A DNA stretch of 64,000 nt from the NCBI RefSeq assembly GCF_900115295.1, contig NZ_FOVZ01000001.1, positions 992,001-1,056,000 of the forward strand. The letters are read 5' to 3'. Source of the stretch: Sphingomonas sp. OK281 (GTDB lineage Bacteria; Pseudomonadota; Alphaproteobacteria; Sphingomonadales; Sphingomonadaceae). This document shows positions 1 to 8,977 of the stretch, piece by piece. The number at the start of each line of letters is the position of its first letter. Within the stretch, counting starts at the first letter, position 1. The translations under genes and the position numbers were made by a program. The notes beneath the pieces were generated by a model. It searched no databases. It saw only the letters and a program-made list of their open reading frames with translations, and was not told the DNA's origin.

Positions 1-1023
1 CGGCTTGGCCATGAAGGCGCGACGCGGGTCGAACGCGATCCTGACGACATCGGTGGCGAGGCCGAGCGCGTAACCGCTGCGTTCGGAGGCGACTTCATAG
101 GTGCCGGGGACGACGTTCTTCCCCGCCACCGGCCAGCCGTCGGTCCAGCGGAGCGGCTCGATCCCCAGCACGCTGCGGCCGCTGCGATCCATGTCCGCCT
201 CGTAGTGCATCGAGAATTTCTCGACCCCGCCATCGAGCTCGATCAGCCCGAAATGACCGGGGCCGATGTTGCGACCGCGTGCGCTGACGACCAGCTTGCC
301 GCCGCCGCGCAGCAGCGGCGTCCCCATGTGATCGACATACGGTCCGAGCGGGCTACGCGATCGGCCGACGCGGATATGGTAGGTCGAATTGGGCCCGTCG
401 CAGCACGTCCCGTGCGTGCCGAGCAGGTAGTACCAGCCGTCGCGGTGCATCATCGCGGTGGCTTCCATATCGATCGCGACGTCGACCGGCTGATTGCCTG
501 CGACGCGTAAGCCCGTCCTTGGATCGAGTTCGATGATGCGGATCGGCCCGAAATAAGTGCCGTAGGTCAGCCACAGGCGGCCATCGACGTACAGGAATGC
601 CGGGTCGATCGCGTCGGCGGTCTCCACCCCGTCGCTCGACGCGACCACGCCGACGTCGTGATATTTGAACCGCGGCGATGTCGGATCGAGCGACAGCGTC
701 CACATGATCTTGACCTGGCTCGCATGCCCGCCGGACATGCCGCCGCCACCGACCGCATAGGCGACGTAATAGCGATCGCCGATCTTGATCACGTCGGGCG
801 CGACGCCGCCACCGGGACGCTCGGGCCCGCTGCGCCACGTCCAGCCGTCGTCGGAGACCAGGCCTCCGCCACGCGTGCCGAACGTATAGTATTTGCCGTC
901 GGACTCGGTCACCGTCGACGGATCGTGGATGAACGTCTCCCCCTGCAATTGCGCGGCGGCGGGCGACGCGCCGACGGCGAGGATCGCGGACAGCCCGAGA
1001 GCGGCGGCGGCAAGACGCGTCAT
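1..1023 (-). CDS. GH43 arabinanase-like glycosidase, secreted (C-terminus cut by window edge)
   Basis: This is probably an exported glycoside hydrolase family 43 enzyme acting on arabinan or arabinoxylan side chains. The window shows 341 residues and the frame stays open at base 1, so the C-terminus is missing. Residues 1-24 form a signal peptide ending in SPAAAQ. The five-bladed-propeller acid residues are visible: D34 in HDPS (base), D140 in AIDP (pKa modulator) and E187 in DMEAT (acid). GTCCDGP followed by GRSRSPYGPY is typical of arabinanase-like GH43 proteins. I chose the ATG at 1023 because GGAG lies 7 bases upstream; an in-frame ATG at 1035 is possible. It is the last visible gene of a left-going operon with two esterases. 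The exact substrate is not readable from sequence. Confidence 0.88.
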   Translation of the reverse strand, partial: MTRLAAAALGLSAILAVGASPAAAQLQGETFIHDPSTVTESDGKYYTFGTRGGGLVSDDGWTWRSGPERPGGGVAPDVIKIGDRYYVAYAVGGGGMSGGHASQVKIMWTLSLDPTSPRFKYHDVGVVASSDGVETADAIDPAFLYVDGRLWLTYGTYFGPIRIIELDPRTGLRVAGNQPVDVAIDMEATAMMHRDGWYYLLGTHGTCCDGPNSTYHIRVGRSRSPLGPYVDHMGTPLLRGGGKLVVSARGRNIGPGHFGLIELDGGVEKFSMHYEADMDRSGRSVLGIEPLRWTDGWPVAGKNVVPGTYEVASERSGYALGLATDVVRIAFDPRRAFMAKP

Positions 1024-1036
1024 GAGGGTCTCCATG

Positions 1037-1762
1037 CTAGCGGACATCGGTCTTGAGGTCGGTGATCGGGCGGCCGATCTCGTCGACGAAGCGCACGCAG
1101 AAGTCGCTCAGGCCGGGTCCGTTGATGACGGCGCCGCGCAGGACGTTGCGACCTTTGCGCAGCGTCACGCGGTCCGACAGCACGTCGTCCATCACCATGC
1201 GGCGATCGTTGAACAGCCCGGCGGTTTCCTTGCCGTTCAGCCACCAGATCGACGCCGAGTTCGACCCGACCGCCAGCCGCACGTCGCGCATCTCGCGCGG
1301 GCTGTCGACGATCGTCACCGCCCAGAAGATGACGCCGTAGGTCGGCTTGCCGAGCCCCTTGGCGAAGCTGAACAGCTTGACGTCGAACGCGCCGGAATCC
1401 AGCGCGTGCCAGCGTAGCGGTTGAGCCGCTTTCACGACCTGGCCGTTGCGCGGGATCGCGGTGAACTGGCCGGGGAAATACTGCGTGGTCAGCGCCTGCC
1501 GGACATAGGTGGCGGTGAAGCCCGTATTGCTGCGGTTGGGCTTGTCGATCGGCTCGAGCAACAACCAGCGACGCAGGAACCCGTCGCTGTCGGGCGTCGT
1601 GGCGCCTTGCGTCACCGGCTGGAAATTCGGCGCAAGACCGGTCGCCGGTGCCGGCGCCGTATCCTGCCCGTTCGCGCCGGACGACATCCCGGCCAGCGCC
1701 CCCAACGCCAACAGCGGCGCGGCGCGCAGCCCGATCGCCCGAACCCTCGTGAAGCGCGTCAT
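1037..1762 (-). CDS. Secreted protein of unknown function in the xylan locus
   Basis: I do not recognise this 241-residue protein. A signal peptide covers about residues 1-33 (MTRFTRVRAIGL, a hydrophobic core, then GANGQ). The mature part is rich in beta-type segments, with W-rich stretches (FLRRWLLLEPI, ASIWWLNGKE) and a closing GPGLSDFCVRFVDE. The WWLNG and 'LRKGRNVLRGAV' pieces recall the small beta-sandwich modules appended to some glycosidases, so a carbohydrate-binding or accessory role is possible. That is inference. The start at 1762 has GGGGGAG upstream. The stop is 13 bases before the GH43 start, and the esterase stop lies 22 bases upstream, so it belongs to the same transcript. Confidence 0.8.
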   Translation of the reverse strand: MTRFTRVRAIGLRAAPLLALGALAGMSSGANGQDTAPAPATGLAPNFQPVTQGATTPDSDGFLRRWLLLEPIDKPNRSNTGFTATYVRQALTTQYFPGQFTAIPRNGQVVKAAQPLRWHALDSGAFDVKLFSFAKGLGKPTYGVIFWAVTIVDSPREMRDVRLAVGSNSASIWWLNGKETAGLFNDRRMVMDDVLSDRVTLRKGRNVLRGAVINGPGLSDFCVRFVDEIGRPITDLKTDVR

Positions 1763-1784
1763 TCCCGTCTCCCCCTGCATCTTG

Positions 1785-2705
1785 TCATCGCCGTACGAGC
1801 ATGCCGTTGGCGTCGAGCCAGTGCATGAAGTCCTCGAACCAGCCGGTGCTGGTCGTGCCTTTCTTGCCCAGCCCGAAGCCGTGCCCGCCCGCCTGGTAAA
1901 GGTGGAACTCGACCGGCTTCCCCGCCTTCTGCCAGGATTCAATCAGGCCGAATCCCTTGTTGGCGAACAGCGGGTCGTTGGCGGCGAGCACCGCGAACAG
2001 CGGTGGCGCGTCGGCCGGGGCCTTCACCGCCTCCATCGATCCATAGATCGGCGCGATGAAGGCCAGATGCGTGTCGGGCGCGGCCAGCGCGGTCGCCATC
2101 GTCGTCATCGCTCCCGCTGAAAAGCCGACCATGCCGACGCGGGCGGGGTCGACCTTCCACTCGGTCGCGCGCGTCCGCACCAAGGCAACCGCGGCTCGCG
2201 CATCGGCGATCTGATCGCTGAGGCCGGCGATCGCTTCGTCCGGGCTCATCCGGCGTTGCGGCTGCGCGGCGCCCGCGAACATGGCCGTGACCGATTGCTC
2301 GAACCCGCTCATGTCCGCCGGCGTCGGCTTCAGCCGGTATTTCAGCACGAACGCGGCGATGCCCCGGTCGGCGAGCGCCTTGGCCACGCGCCAGCCTTCA
2401 TTCTCCATCGACAGCATCAGGAAACCGCCGCCCGGCGCGACGATCACCGCCGCTCCGGTCGCCTTGGCCGGATCTGGCAGGAACGGCGTCAGCGTCGCGG
2501 ACGTGACATTGCGCGTCATCGCCACGCCGTACTGGCTGAACCACGCTTCGGGTGCCGCCTGTCCCTTCACGCCGCCGGTGTTGAGCGGGATCGCGGTCGG
2601 CTCGGCCGGCGCCGCCGTCGCGGTCATCCGCGCGTCCTGCGCCAGCACCGGCGTCGCCAGTGCCAATGCGCTGGCAAACAGCCCAAATCCGATCGACCAA
2701 CGCAT
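1785..2705 (-). CDS. Secreted alpha/beta hydrolase, acetyl(xylan) esterase-like
   Basis: This 306-residue exported alpha/beta hydrolase resembles the esterases found in xylan loci that remove acetyl groups from xylo-oligosaccharides. A signal peptide covers residues 1-22 and ends in ATPVLAQ. The oxyanion-hole segment APGGGF is at residues 90-95. The nucleophile is S196 in GFSAG, with likely acid D244 (ANDP) and base H275 (GGHGF). The start at 2705 has a GGGGGAGAAGG ribosome-binding site. It sits between a Tat-exported carboxylesterase and the unknown 241-residue protein in one operon. Context supports deacetylation of xylan, but a feruloyl esterase activity cannot be excluded. Confidence 0.85.
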   Translation of the reverse strand: MRWSIGFGLFASALALATPVLAQDARMTATAAPAEPTAIPLNTGGVKGQAAPEAWFSQYGVAMTRNVTSATLTPFLPDPAKATGAAVIVAPGGGFLMLSMENEGWRVAKALADRGIAAFVLKYRLKPTPADMSGFEQSVTAMFAGAAQPQRRMSPDEAIAGLSDQIADARAAVALVRTRATEWKVDPARVGMVGFSAGAMTTMATALAAPDTHLAFIAPIYGSMEAVKAPADAPPLFAVLAANDPLFANKGFGLIESWQKAGKPVEFHLYQAGGHGFGLGKKGTTSTGWFEDFMHWLDANGMLVRR

Positions 2706-2739
2706 TGCCTTCTCCCCCAGATTGTCCGTCACACCATTC

Positions 2740-4395
2740 TCACGACAGCAGGATACGCCGCGCGGCGCCCTCGGGATCGTCGACCATGCGGCTCGTGGTA
2801 TCGAACACCATCGTCTGGCAGCGCTGCGGATCGGTCGGCGTCCAGGCCAGGCCCGGCTGGCTCGGATTGCCGGTCCGCGCGAAGTTCGCCCATGCGGTCG
2901 ACATCGTCCGTGCGACGCGCTGTGCTTCGGGCGTATTGCCGGTGCCCTGGTCGCAGAGCGCGGTGTTGTCGAAGCAGAAGGCGAGATCGGCGGTGTGCCA
3001 TGCGCCCGCGACGCCACCGAGCTGCGGCGACTGCCACTGGAAGAGATATTGGTACACCGGCGCGCCGCGCTGCGCGTGTTTCAGCCGCACCATGTCCTGC
3101 ACGCGGTTGCGGTTCTGCAGGCCCTGCACGCCGTACGCCAGCGTCCGCACCGCCTTTTCCGGGTGCGCCTGCTGCATCGTCGCGATCAGCCGGCCCGCCT
3201 TGTCGGCGCCCATCTGCGCGGTGAGATCGGTCCGCCACTGCGCCTCGCTCGGATTATAGCCCCAGCGCATCCCCTCCTCGCTGACGTTGCCGATCATCAC
3301 CGGCACGTCGCGCGACACCTCGGGCGCGATGTCTGAGTAGGACCGGACGTCGATCACCTTGCCGTCGAGCGTCGGGTTCCAGCCTACGCGCGGCGTCAGC
3401 GAAGGCCCCATCGGCCCGCGCGGACCATTGATCTCGGTCGCGACCTTGTTGCCCGCGTCGAACAACGGCTTCCACGCGATCCGCTGGAGCCCGCCCAGAT
3501 CCTTCGGACCGATGTTCAGTTCGCGCAGCACGCGCCGCGCGAAATCGCGCGACTGTTCGGCGGTCGGCAGCGACCCGCCGCCGCCCGACTGCACCGCCGC
3601 ACGGTGGATCAGGCCCTTGCCGGTCGCCATGCCGAGCAACGTCGTCACCTTCGATCCGCCGCCCGACTGGCCGTAGATCATCACCGTATCGGGATCGCCG
3701 CCGAACCGCGCGATGTTCTCCTGCACCCATCGCAGCGCCGCAACGCAATCGGTCATGCTGACGTTGACCGACGTGTCATACGCCGCGCCGCCGACTTCGG
3801 TCAGGTCGAGGAACCCGAGTACGTTCAGCCGGTGGTTGATCGACACCTGGACCACGTCGTGATGCCGCGCCATCTGCGCGCCGTCGTGCGAGGCGAGTTC
3901 GTACGACGATCCGAACGCGAACCCGCCGCCGTGGAAATACACCATCACCGGCCGCTTGCCCGACAGCGACGGCGTCCAGACGTTCAGCTTCAGCATGTCC
4001 TCGCCGATGAACCCGTCGGTCCATTGCTGGAGGAACGTGTGCTCGACCGCGCTGAAATCATGCAGCGTCTGCGGGCAGTTCGCGCCGTAGGACAGCGTGT
4101 CACGCGTCTCGGTCCAGCGCTGCGGCGGCTTGGCGGGCAGCCAGCGGTTCTCGCCGCCGGTATCCGCACCGTAAGGCACGCCCTTGAAAGTGTAGACGCC
4201 GTCCGAGACATAGCCGCGGACCGGACCGTATTGCGTCCGCGCGATTGCCGATTGCGGCGTCGAGCAGGAGCCCGTTCGCGATGCGGATGGTGCAGGCGCA
4301 GTACGCGCGCGACCAATTGCGGGCAGCATCAGCCCTGCCCCGGTGGCGATCGATGCAAGCATCGCACGACGACGATCGACGGTTGGCCCGGTCAT
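2740..4395 (-). CDS. Type-B carboxylesterase, probable Tat export
   Basis: This 551-residue carboxylesterase/lipase family protein (CE10/type B) probably cleaves acyl or feruloyl esters on hemicellulose. The N-terminus has an arginine cluster (DRRRAML) followed by a hydrophobic run to about residue 30, which suggests a Tat signal. The family signature GEDMLKLNVW is at 131-140, the oxyanion hole HGGGF at 155-159, and the nucleophile S244 is in GQSGGG. A C-terminal GAWHTADLAF segment supplies the expected catalytic histidine. The start at 4395 has GGGAGAAG upstream. It is the first gene of the left-going operon and faces the GH9 gene across a shared regulatory region with operator-like palindromes. 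Confidence 0.87.
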   Translation of the reverse strand: MTGPTVDRRRAMLASIATGAGLMLPAIGRARTAPAPSASRTGSCSTPQSAIARTQYGPVRGYVSDGVYTFKGVPYGADTGGENRWLPAKPPQRWTETRDTLSYGANCPQTLHDFSAVEHTFLQQWTDGFIGEDMLKLNVWTPSLSGKRPVMVYFHGGGFAFGSSYELASHDGAQMARHHDVVQVSINHRLNVLGFLDLTEVGGAAYDTSVNVSMTDCVAALRWVQENIARFGGDPDTVMIYGQSGGGSKVTTLLGMATGKGLIHRAAVQSGGGGSLPTAEQSRDFARRVLRELNIGPKDLGGLQRIAWKPLFDAGNKVATEINGPRGPMGPSLTPRVGWNPTLDGKVIDVRSYSDIAPEVSRDVPVMIGNVSEEGMRWGYNPSEAQWRTDLTAQMGADKAGRLIATMQQAHPEKAVRTLAYGVQGLQNRNRVQDMVRLKHAQRGAPVYQYLFQWQSPQLGGVAGAWHTADLAFCFDNTALCDQGTGNTPEAQRVARTMSTAWANFARTGNPSQPGLAWTPTDPQRCQTMVFDTTSRMVDDPEGAARRILLS

Positions 4396-4490
4396 CCTCT
4401 TCTCCCTAGCGATTGCGTGCAGGCTGTTCTCCGACGTCTCGAAACCGAAACCGTCGCGTGCCCTTTGCAATCTTGTATGAGTATTAGAGT

Positions 4491-4502
4491 GATACCGCTA
4501 CC
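4491..4502. promoter_or_regulatory. Operator-like palindrome in divergent promoter, LacI/XylR type
   Basis: GATACCGCTACC differs at one position from the symmetric pattern GGTANCGNTACC. It lies in the 218-base region between the divergent carboxylesterase and GH9 genes, so a repressor bound here could control both transcripts. The central CG and TACC arm are typical of LacI-family operators. The binding protein is not encoded in this window. Confidence 0.45.
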
Positions 4503-4544
4503 CTGTCCATACGGGAAAGGCGACAGCAGGTGGCATCTGCGATT

Positions 4545-4556
4545 GTTAGCGCTATA
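4545..4556. promoter_or_regulatory. Second operator-like palindrome near the GH9 gene
   Basis: The segment contains the perfect palindrome TAGCGCTA (4547-4554), flanked by GT and TA. It shares the AGCGCT core with the stronger site at 8906 and resembles the xyl-box described for XylR in xanthomonads and Caulobacter. It lies about 58 bases before the GH9 start, suitable for repression of that transcript. Confidence 0.45.
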
Positions 4557-4613
4557 GTCTCGGGAATAGCAGGCGAATCCAACGCCGCATGACGATACCG
4601 GAGAGGAAAACCC

Positions 4614-7175
4614 ATGGCGGCCAAACCCGCAATCTGCCTGATCGCGACCCTGCTCGCGAGCGCCGCACCCGCAATCGCTCAGACAAGCCCGCCCGCCGCG
4701 TCGACCGACCTGACGCTCAACGCGGCGGGGTATTACGAGGCGCCGGCCGCCAACGTCCTCGTTTTCTCCAACTGGTATGACGGCCTGTTCGCCGATTCGA
4801 AGATCAGCGGCGTCGAGATCATCCAACAGGGCGAACGTATCGCCACCAACGGCGACGTCCGCCTGTCCTCCACGCCCGGGCAGTGGGATGCGATCGGACG
4901 CCTGGTCGACCGCAAGATCGACGCCGCGACCGGCGCGATCACCGTCACGCTCGAATATCCCGACTATAAATGGCGCTATCGCGTGCGCTCGGAAAAGCGG
5001 GGCGGCGCGGTCGCGGTGTCGGTGATCCTCGACCAACCGGTGCCGGCCGCGCTCGCTGGGAAGGCCGGGTTCAACCTCGAATTCCTCCCCGCCACCTATT
5101 TCCATCACAGCTACATGGCGGACGGAGTGAGCGGTACGTTCCCGGTTTATCCGGCCGACGCGATGATCCAGACGCCGCAGCGCAATGCGGCGAGCGGTCG
5201 CGCGGAAGGTCCCGGCGCCGAGCCGACCGCGATCGCCAGGGGCAGCCGCTTCGTGCTCGCGCCGGAGGATCCGGCACGGCGCGTGACGATCCGCTCGACC
5301 GCCGAGGTGCAGCTGTTCGACGGTCGCAACCAGGCGCAGAATGGCTGGTTCGTGCTGCGCTCGCTGCTTCCGGCAGGGCGCACCGGCACCGTGCTCGAAT
5401 GGACGATCCAGCCCAACAGCGTACCGGGCTGGCTCCGTCCCCCGGTGATCGCGCATTCGCAGCTCGGCTACACCCCCGACGCGCGGAAGGTCGCGACGAT
5501 CGAGATCGATCGCAACGATCGCCGCCTGCTCCCCGCGCGCCTGCTCCGCGTCGGTGAGGACGGTAGCATGACGCCGGTGCCGACCGCGCCCGCCAAGCGC
5601 TGGGGCGACTATCTCCGCTACAGCTATCTGCAACTCGATTTCAGCGCAGTCCGCCAGCCCGGCACCTATGTGCTCGACTATGGCACCACGCGCACCGCAC
5701 CGTTCCGGATCGCCGCCGACGCCTATGCCGGCGCATGGCACCCGACGCTCGACGTCTATTTCCCGGTCGCGATGGACCATATGTTCGTCAACGAAGGCTA
5801 CCGCGTCTGGCACGGCGACGCGCACCGCGACGATGCGCGTCAGGCGCCGACCGGCCACGAGCATATCGACCTCTATGCGCAGGGCCCGACCACCGACACC
5901 AAGTTCAAGTCGGGCGAGCACATCCCCGGCCTCGCGGTCGGCGGATGGTTCGACGCGGGCGACTATGACATCCGCACCCAGTCGCAATATCAGGTGATCC
6001 GCTCGCTGGTCGACAGCTGGGAGCGCTGGCATCCGATGCGCGACACGACCGCGATCGACTGGACGCGGCGCAAGACCGAGATCCACGTGCCCGACGGCAC
6101 GCCCGATCTCGTCCAGCAGATCCGCCACGGCACGTTGCAACTCGTCGCGCAGTTCGACGCGGTCGGCCACGCGATCCACGGCATCGTCGAGCCCGACGTC
6201 GCGCAATACACGCACCTCGGCGATGCCTCGACCAAGACCGACGGCTTGGTCTACGATCCGGCGCTGAAGCTCGGCGAGGAAAAGAACGGCCGCAGCGGGA
6301 CGCCCGATGATCGCTGGGCGTTCACGACCAAGGCCTCGGCGCTCAACTACGGCTCGATCGCCGGCCTCGCCGCCGCATCGCGCGCGCTCGCCGAGGTCGA
6401 TCCGGCGCTGTCGAAGAAGGCGCTGGGGATCGCAACGCGCACCTGGGCGGAGGAACAATCGCACGCGCCCGACCTGTACCAGCACGGCAACACTACCGGC
6501 GGGCCGCTTGACGCGGAGCGCTTCTCCGCTGCGGTCGAGCTGCTCCGCACGACGCGCGATCCGCGCTATGCCGCCGCGGTACAGTCGCTGTGGCCGGCAA
6601 TGGAAAAGACGTTCGCCTTCAATTTGCGCGATGCGGTGGTGGCGATCCCATTCATGCCGCCAGCCTATCGCGCGGCGATGATTCCGGCGGTGCGCGCCTA
6701 TGCCGCCTCCGCCGAGACCGCAGCCAAGGCCAACCCGTTCGGCGTGCCGATCACCACCGGCGGCTGGGCGGGCAGCGGCACCGTGCTTGGCTATGCGATG
6801 AACGCGTACACGCTGCACAAGGCGTTCCCGGAGATCATGCCCGCCGACGCGGTGTTCCGCGGGCTCGAGTTCCTGGTCGGCAACCACCCCGCGTCGGACG
6901 TGTCGTTCGTCTCGGCGGTCGGCACCGTCTCGAAGGAAGTCGCCTACGGCAACAACCGCGCCGACTTCTCGTTCATCGCCGGCGGCGTCGTGCCGGGCGT
7001 GCTGATCATCAAGCCGGACTTTCCCGAAAACCATGAAGACTGGCCGTTCTTCTGGGGCGAGAATGAATACGTCATCCCCGAAGGCGCGATGTGGATCGAA
7101 CTCGCGCAAGCCGCGCAGGAGCTTGCCGCAGCGCCTGCATCCAAGCCAGCCCAGACAGCCAGCGCAACCCAGTGA
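4614..7175 (+). CDS. GH9 family glycoside hydrolase, secreted
   Basis: This 853-residue exported enzyme has the layout of GH9 proteins: signal peptide (1-22, ending AIAQ), a long N-terminal beta region with an Ig-like CelD segment (about 280-350, including VIAHSQLGYTPDARK), then the alpha/alpha barrel. GGWFDAGDYD at 443-452 carries the catalytic base aspartates D447 and D450. Near the C-terminus WGENEYVIPEG carries the candidate proton donor E816 or E818. The FLVGNHPASD stretch is the usual GH9 substrate-loop region. The start at 4614 follows GAGAGG. GH9 members are mainly endo- or exo-glucanases; in a xylan locus it may act on mixed or decorated backbones. It opens the right-going operon. 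Confidence 0.88.
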   Translation: MAAKPAICLIATLLASAAPAIAQTSPPAASTDLTLNAAGYYEAPAANVLVFSNWYDGLFADSKISGVEIIQQGERIATNGDVRLSSTPGQWDAIGRLVDRKIDAATGAITVTLEYPDYKWRYRVRSEKRGGAVAVSVILDQPVPAALAGKAGFNLEFLPATYFHHSYMADGVSGTFPVYPADAMIQTPQRNAASGRAEGPGAEPTAIARGSRFVLAPEDPARRVTIRSTAEVQLFDGRNQAQNGWFVLRSLLPAGRTGTVLEWTIQPNSVPGWLRPPVIAHSQLGYTPDARKVATIEIDRNDRRLLPARLLRVGEDGSMTPVPTAPAKRWGDYLRYSYLQLDFSAVRQPGTYVLDYGTTRTAPFRIAADAYAGAWHPTLDVYFPVAMDHMFVNEGYRVWHGDAHRDDARQAPTGHEHIDLYAQGPTTDTKFKSGEHIPGLAVGGWFDAGDYDIRTQSQYQVIRSLVDSWERWHPMRDTTAIDWTRRKTEIHVPDGTPDLVQQIRHGTLQLVAQFDAVGHAIHGIVEPDVAQYTHLGDASTKTDGLVYDPALKLGEEKNGRSGTPDDRWAFTTKASALNYGSIAGLAAASRALAEVDPALSKKALGIATRTWAEEQSHAPDLYQHGNTTGGPLDAERFSAAVELLRTTRDPRYAAAVQSLWPAMEKTFAFNLRDAVVAIPFMPPAYRAAMIPAVRAYAASAETAAKANPFGVPITTGGWAGSGTVLGYAMNAYTLHKAFPEIMPADAVFRGLEFLVGNHPASDVSFVSAVGTVSKEVAYGNNRADFSFIAGGVVPGVLIIKPDFPENHEDWPFFWGENEYVIPEGAMWIELAQAAQELAAAPASKPAQTASATQ

Positions 7176-7183
7176 GAACCGCC

Positions 7184-8827
7184 ATGAAAATCCAGAAATT
7201 CGCACTGCTCGCCGGTCTCGCTCTCGGAACGCCGGCGTTCGCCAGCGACGCGCCACGGTTCAGCAGCTTCAGCTATGACGGGCACACGCAGGAGAAGGTC
7301 ACCGTCGGCCCCAATCAATATCGCAACCCGATCCTGTCGGGCTATTATCCCGACCCGTCGGTAACGCGCGTCGGCGACGACTATTACCTCGTCCTCTCCT
7401 CGTTCGCGCACTACCCCGGCCTGCCGATCTTCAAATCGAAGGACCTGGTGAACTGGACGCAGATCGGCAACGCGATCGATCGGCCTGAGCAGCTCGACTT
7501 CACCGGCATGCGCACGTCGCAGGCGGTGTTCGCACCCGACATCTCGTACCACGACGGCGTCTTCTACATCGTCAACACGTGCGTCGAGTGCAAAGGCAAT
7601 TTCGTCATCACCGCGAAGGACCCGGCGGGGCCGTGGTCGAACCCGACATGGCTGCCGTTCGAAGGCATCGACCCGTCGATCTACTGGGAAGGCGACAAGG
7701 CCTATATCGTCAACAATCGCGCCCCCGCCGAACCACCGCGCTACGACGGCCACCGCGCGATCTGGATCCAGGAATATGATTGGCGCGCGGGGAAAATGGT
7801 CGGCGACAGCACGCAGCTTATCAACGGCGGCGTCGACATTTCCAAGAAGCCCGTGTGGATCGAAGGACCGCACATCTTCCGCAAGGGCGGCTATTATTAC
7901 CTGACCGCAGCTGAGGGCGGCACCAGCGTCAACCACTCTCAGGTCGCGCTGCGCTCGGAGTCACTCCGCGGGCCCTATGTGCCGTTCGCGGGCAATCCGA
8001 TCCTGACACAGCGCGACCTCGACCCGGCGCGACCCAACCCGGTCACCTCGACCGGCCATGCCAAGCTGGTCGAGACGCAGAACGGCGACTGGTTCGCGAC
8101 CTTCCTCGGCGTGCGGCCATATGAGGGCGACTATTACAATATCGGCCGCGAGACGTTCTTGTTACCGGTAACATGGAAGGACGGCTGGCCGATCATCCTG
8201 CCGAAGGGCCAGCCGGTTCCGTTCGTCGGCGCCAAGCCCAGGCTGCCTGCGAGCCCGCCGAGCCGCATCCCGACCAGCGGCGACTTCGGCTATGTCGACA
8301 ACTTCGACGGCAGCAAGCTGGCGATGCAATGGGTCGGCGTACGCACGCCCAAGACGCGCTTCTACCGGATTGACCACGGCGACCTGATCCTAGATCGCGG
8401 CGGACGCATCGGCGATCTTTCCAAGGTGCCGTCGTTCGTCGGACGCCGCCAGCAGCATGCCGTCGCGACGATGTCGACGACGGTCCGCTTCACCCCCGAC
8501 ACCGATGGCGATCGCGCAGGCCTGGTCGCGATGCAGAGCGATGCGAACTATCTGTTCTTTGGCATCACCCGGATCGCCGGGAAACCCGTCGTCGCGCTCT
8601 ACACCACCGACAAGGGCAAGGAGCAATTGGTTGCCTCCGCCCCCGTCGTCGGCTCGGGGCCCGTCACGCTGACGATCCGCGCCAACGGCGGCACGATGGC
8701 GTTCGACTATAACGGTGGCGGCGGCAAGCGAACCTTGGCACGCGACGTCGATGCCCGCTTCCTCAGCACCAAGACGGCGGGCGAGTTCGTCGGCACGCTG
8801 GTCGGTCCCTATGCGTGGAGGAAGTGA
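7184..8827 (+). CDS. GH43 beta-xylosidase with C-terminal beta-sandwich
   Basis: This 547-residue exported GH43 enzyme has the two-domain form of beta-xylosidase/arabinofuranosidase. The signal peptide is residues 1-20 (ends TPAFAS). The base D57 is in YYPDPSV. FAPDISYHDGVFYIV, GIDPSIYWEG and WIEGPHIF carry the propeller signatures, with the acid in IEGPH. A GH43_C2-type beta-sandwich follows from about residue 360 (FGYVDNFDGSKL) and includes SDANYLFFG. The ATG at 7184 is 9 bases after the GH9 stop, so the two are co-transcribed. Removal of terminal xylose from xylo-oligosaccharides in the periplasm is the likely role. Confidence 0.9.
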   Translation: MKIQKFALLAGLALGTPAFASDAPRFSSFSYDGHTQEKVTVGPNQYRNPILSGYYPDPSVTRVGDDYYLVLSSFAHYPGLPIFKSKDLVNWTQIGNAIDRPEQLDFTGMRTSQAVFAPDISYHDGVFYIVNTCVECKGNFVITAKDPAGPWSNPTWLPFEGIDPSIYWEGDKAYIVNNRAPAEPPRYDGHRAIWIQEYDWRAGKMVGDSTQLINGGVDISKKPVWIEGPHIFRKGGYYYLTAAEGGTSVNHSQVALRSESLRGPYVPFAGNPILTQRDLDPARPNPVTSTGHAKLVETQNGDWFATFLGVRPYEGDYYNIGRETFLLPVTWKDGWPIILPKGQPVPFVGAKPRLPASPPSRIPTSGDFGYVDNFDGSKLAMQWVGVRTPKTRFYRIDHGDLILDRGGRIGDLSKVPSFVGRRQQHAVATMSTTVRFTPDTDGDRAGLVAMQSDANYLFFGITRIAGKPVVALYTTDKGKEQLVASAPVVGSGPVTLTIRANGGTMAFDYNGGGGKRTLARDVDARFLSTKTAGEFVGTLVGPYAWRK

Positions 8828-8905
8828 GCCCAGTAGGTGCAGATGCGACTTAGGTCGTGTCGACAGTCGTCCGCCGAGCGTGCTAAGAGTTGACACGTTT
8901 CGCAC

Positions 8906-8917
8906 GGTAGCGCTACC
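8906..8917. promoter_or_regulatory. Perfect 12-bp palindrome GGTAGCGCTACC, XylR-type operator
   Basis: The perfect palindrome lies in the 150-base gap between two GH43 genes, about 60 bases before the start at 8978. A TTGACA hexamer ends 11 bases upstream (8890-8895), so the site would sit within a promoter. The core matches LacI-family pentose operators. This implies a second regulated start within the xylan locus, driving the third GH43 gene, xylB and xylA. Confidence 0.65.
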
Positions 8918-8977
8918 CAAGCATATAGACGTTCGACACCACAGCAGATGGTGAACATTAGGAAGGACCACGCACCG

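Noticed and set aside
4392..7256. A 954-residue open frame antisense to the GH9 gene
   Set aside because: It is arginine-rich, low in complexity and lacks any family motif. The plus-strand GH9 enzyme has clear catalytic signatures; the frame is a by-product of high GC content.
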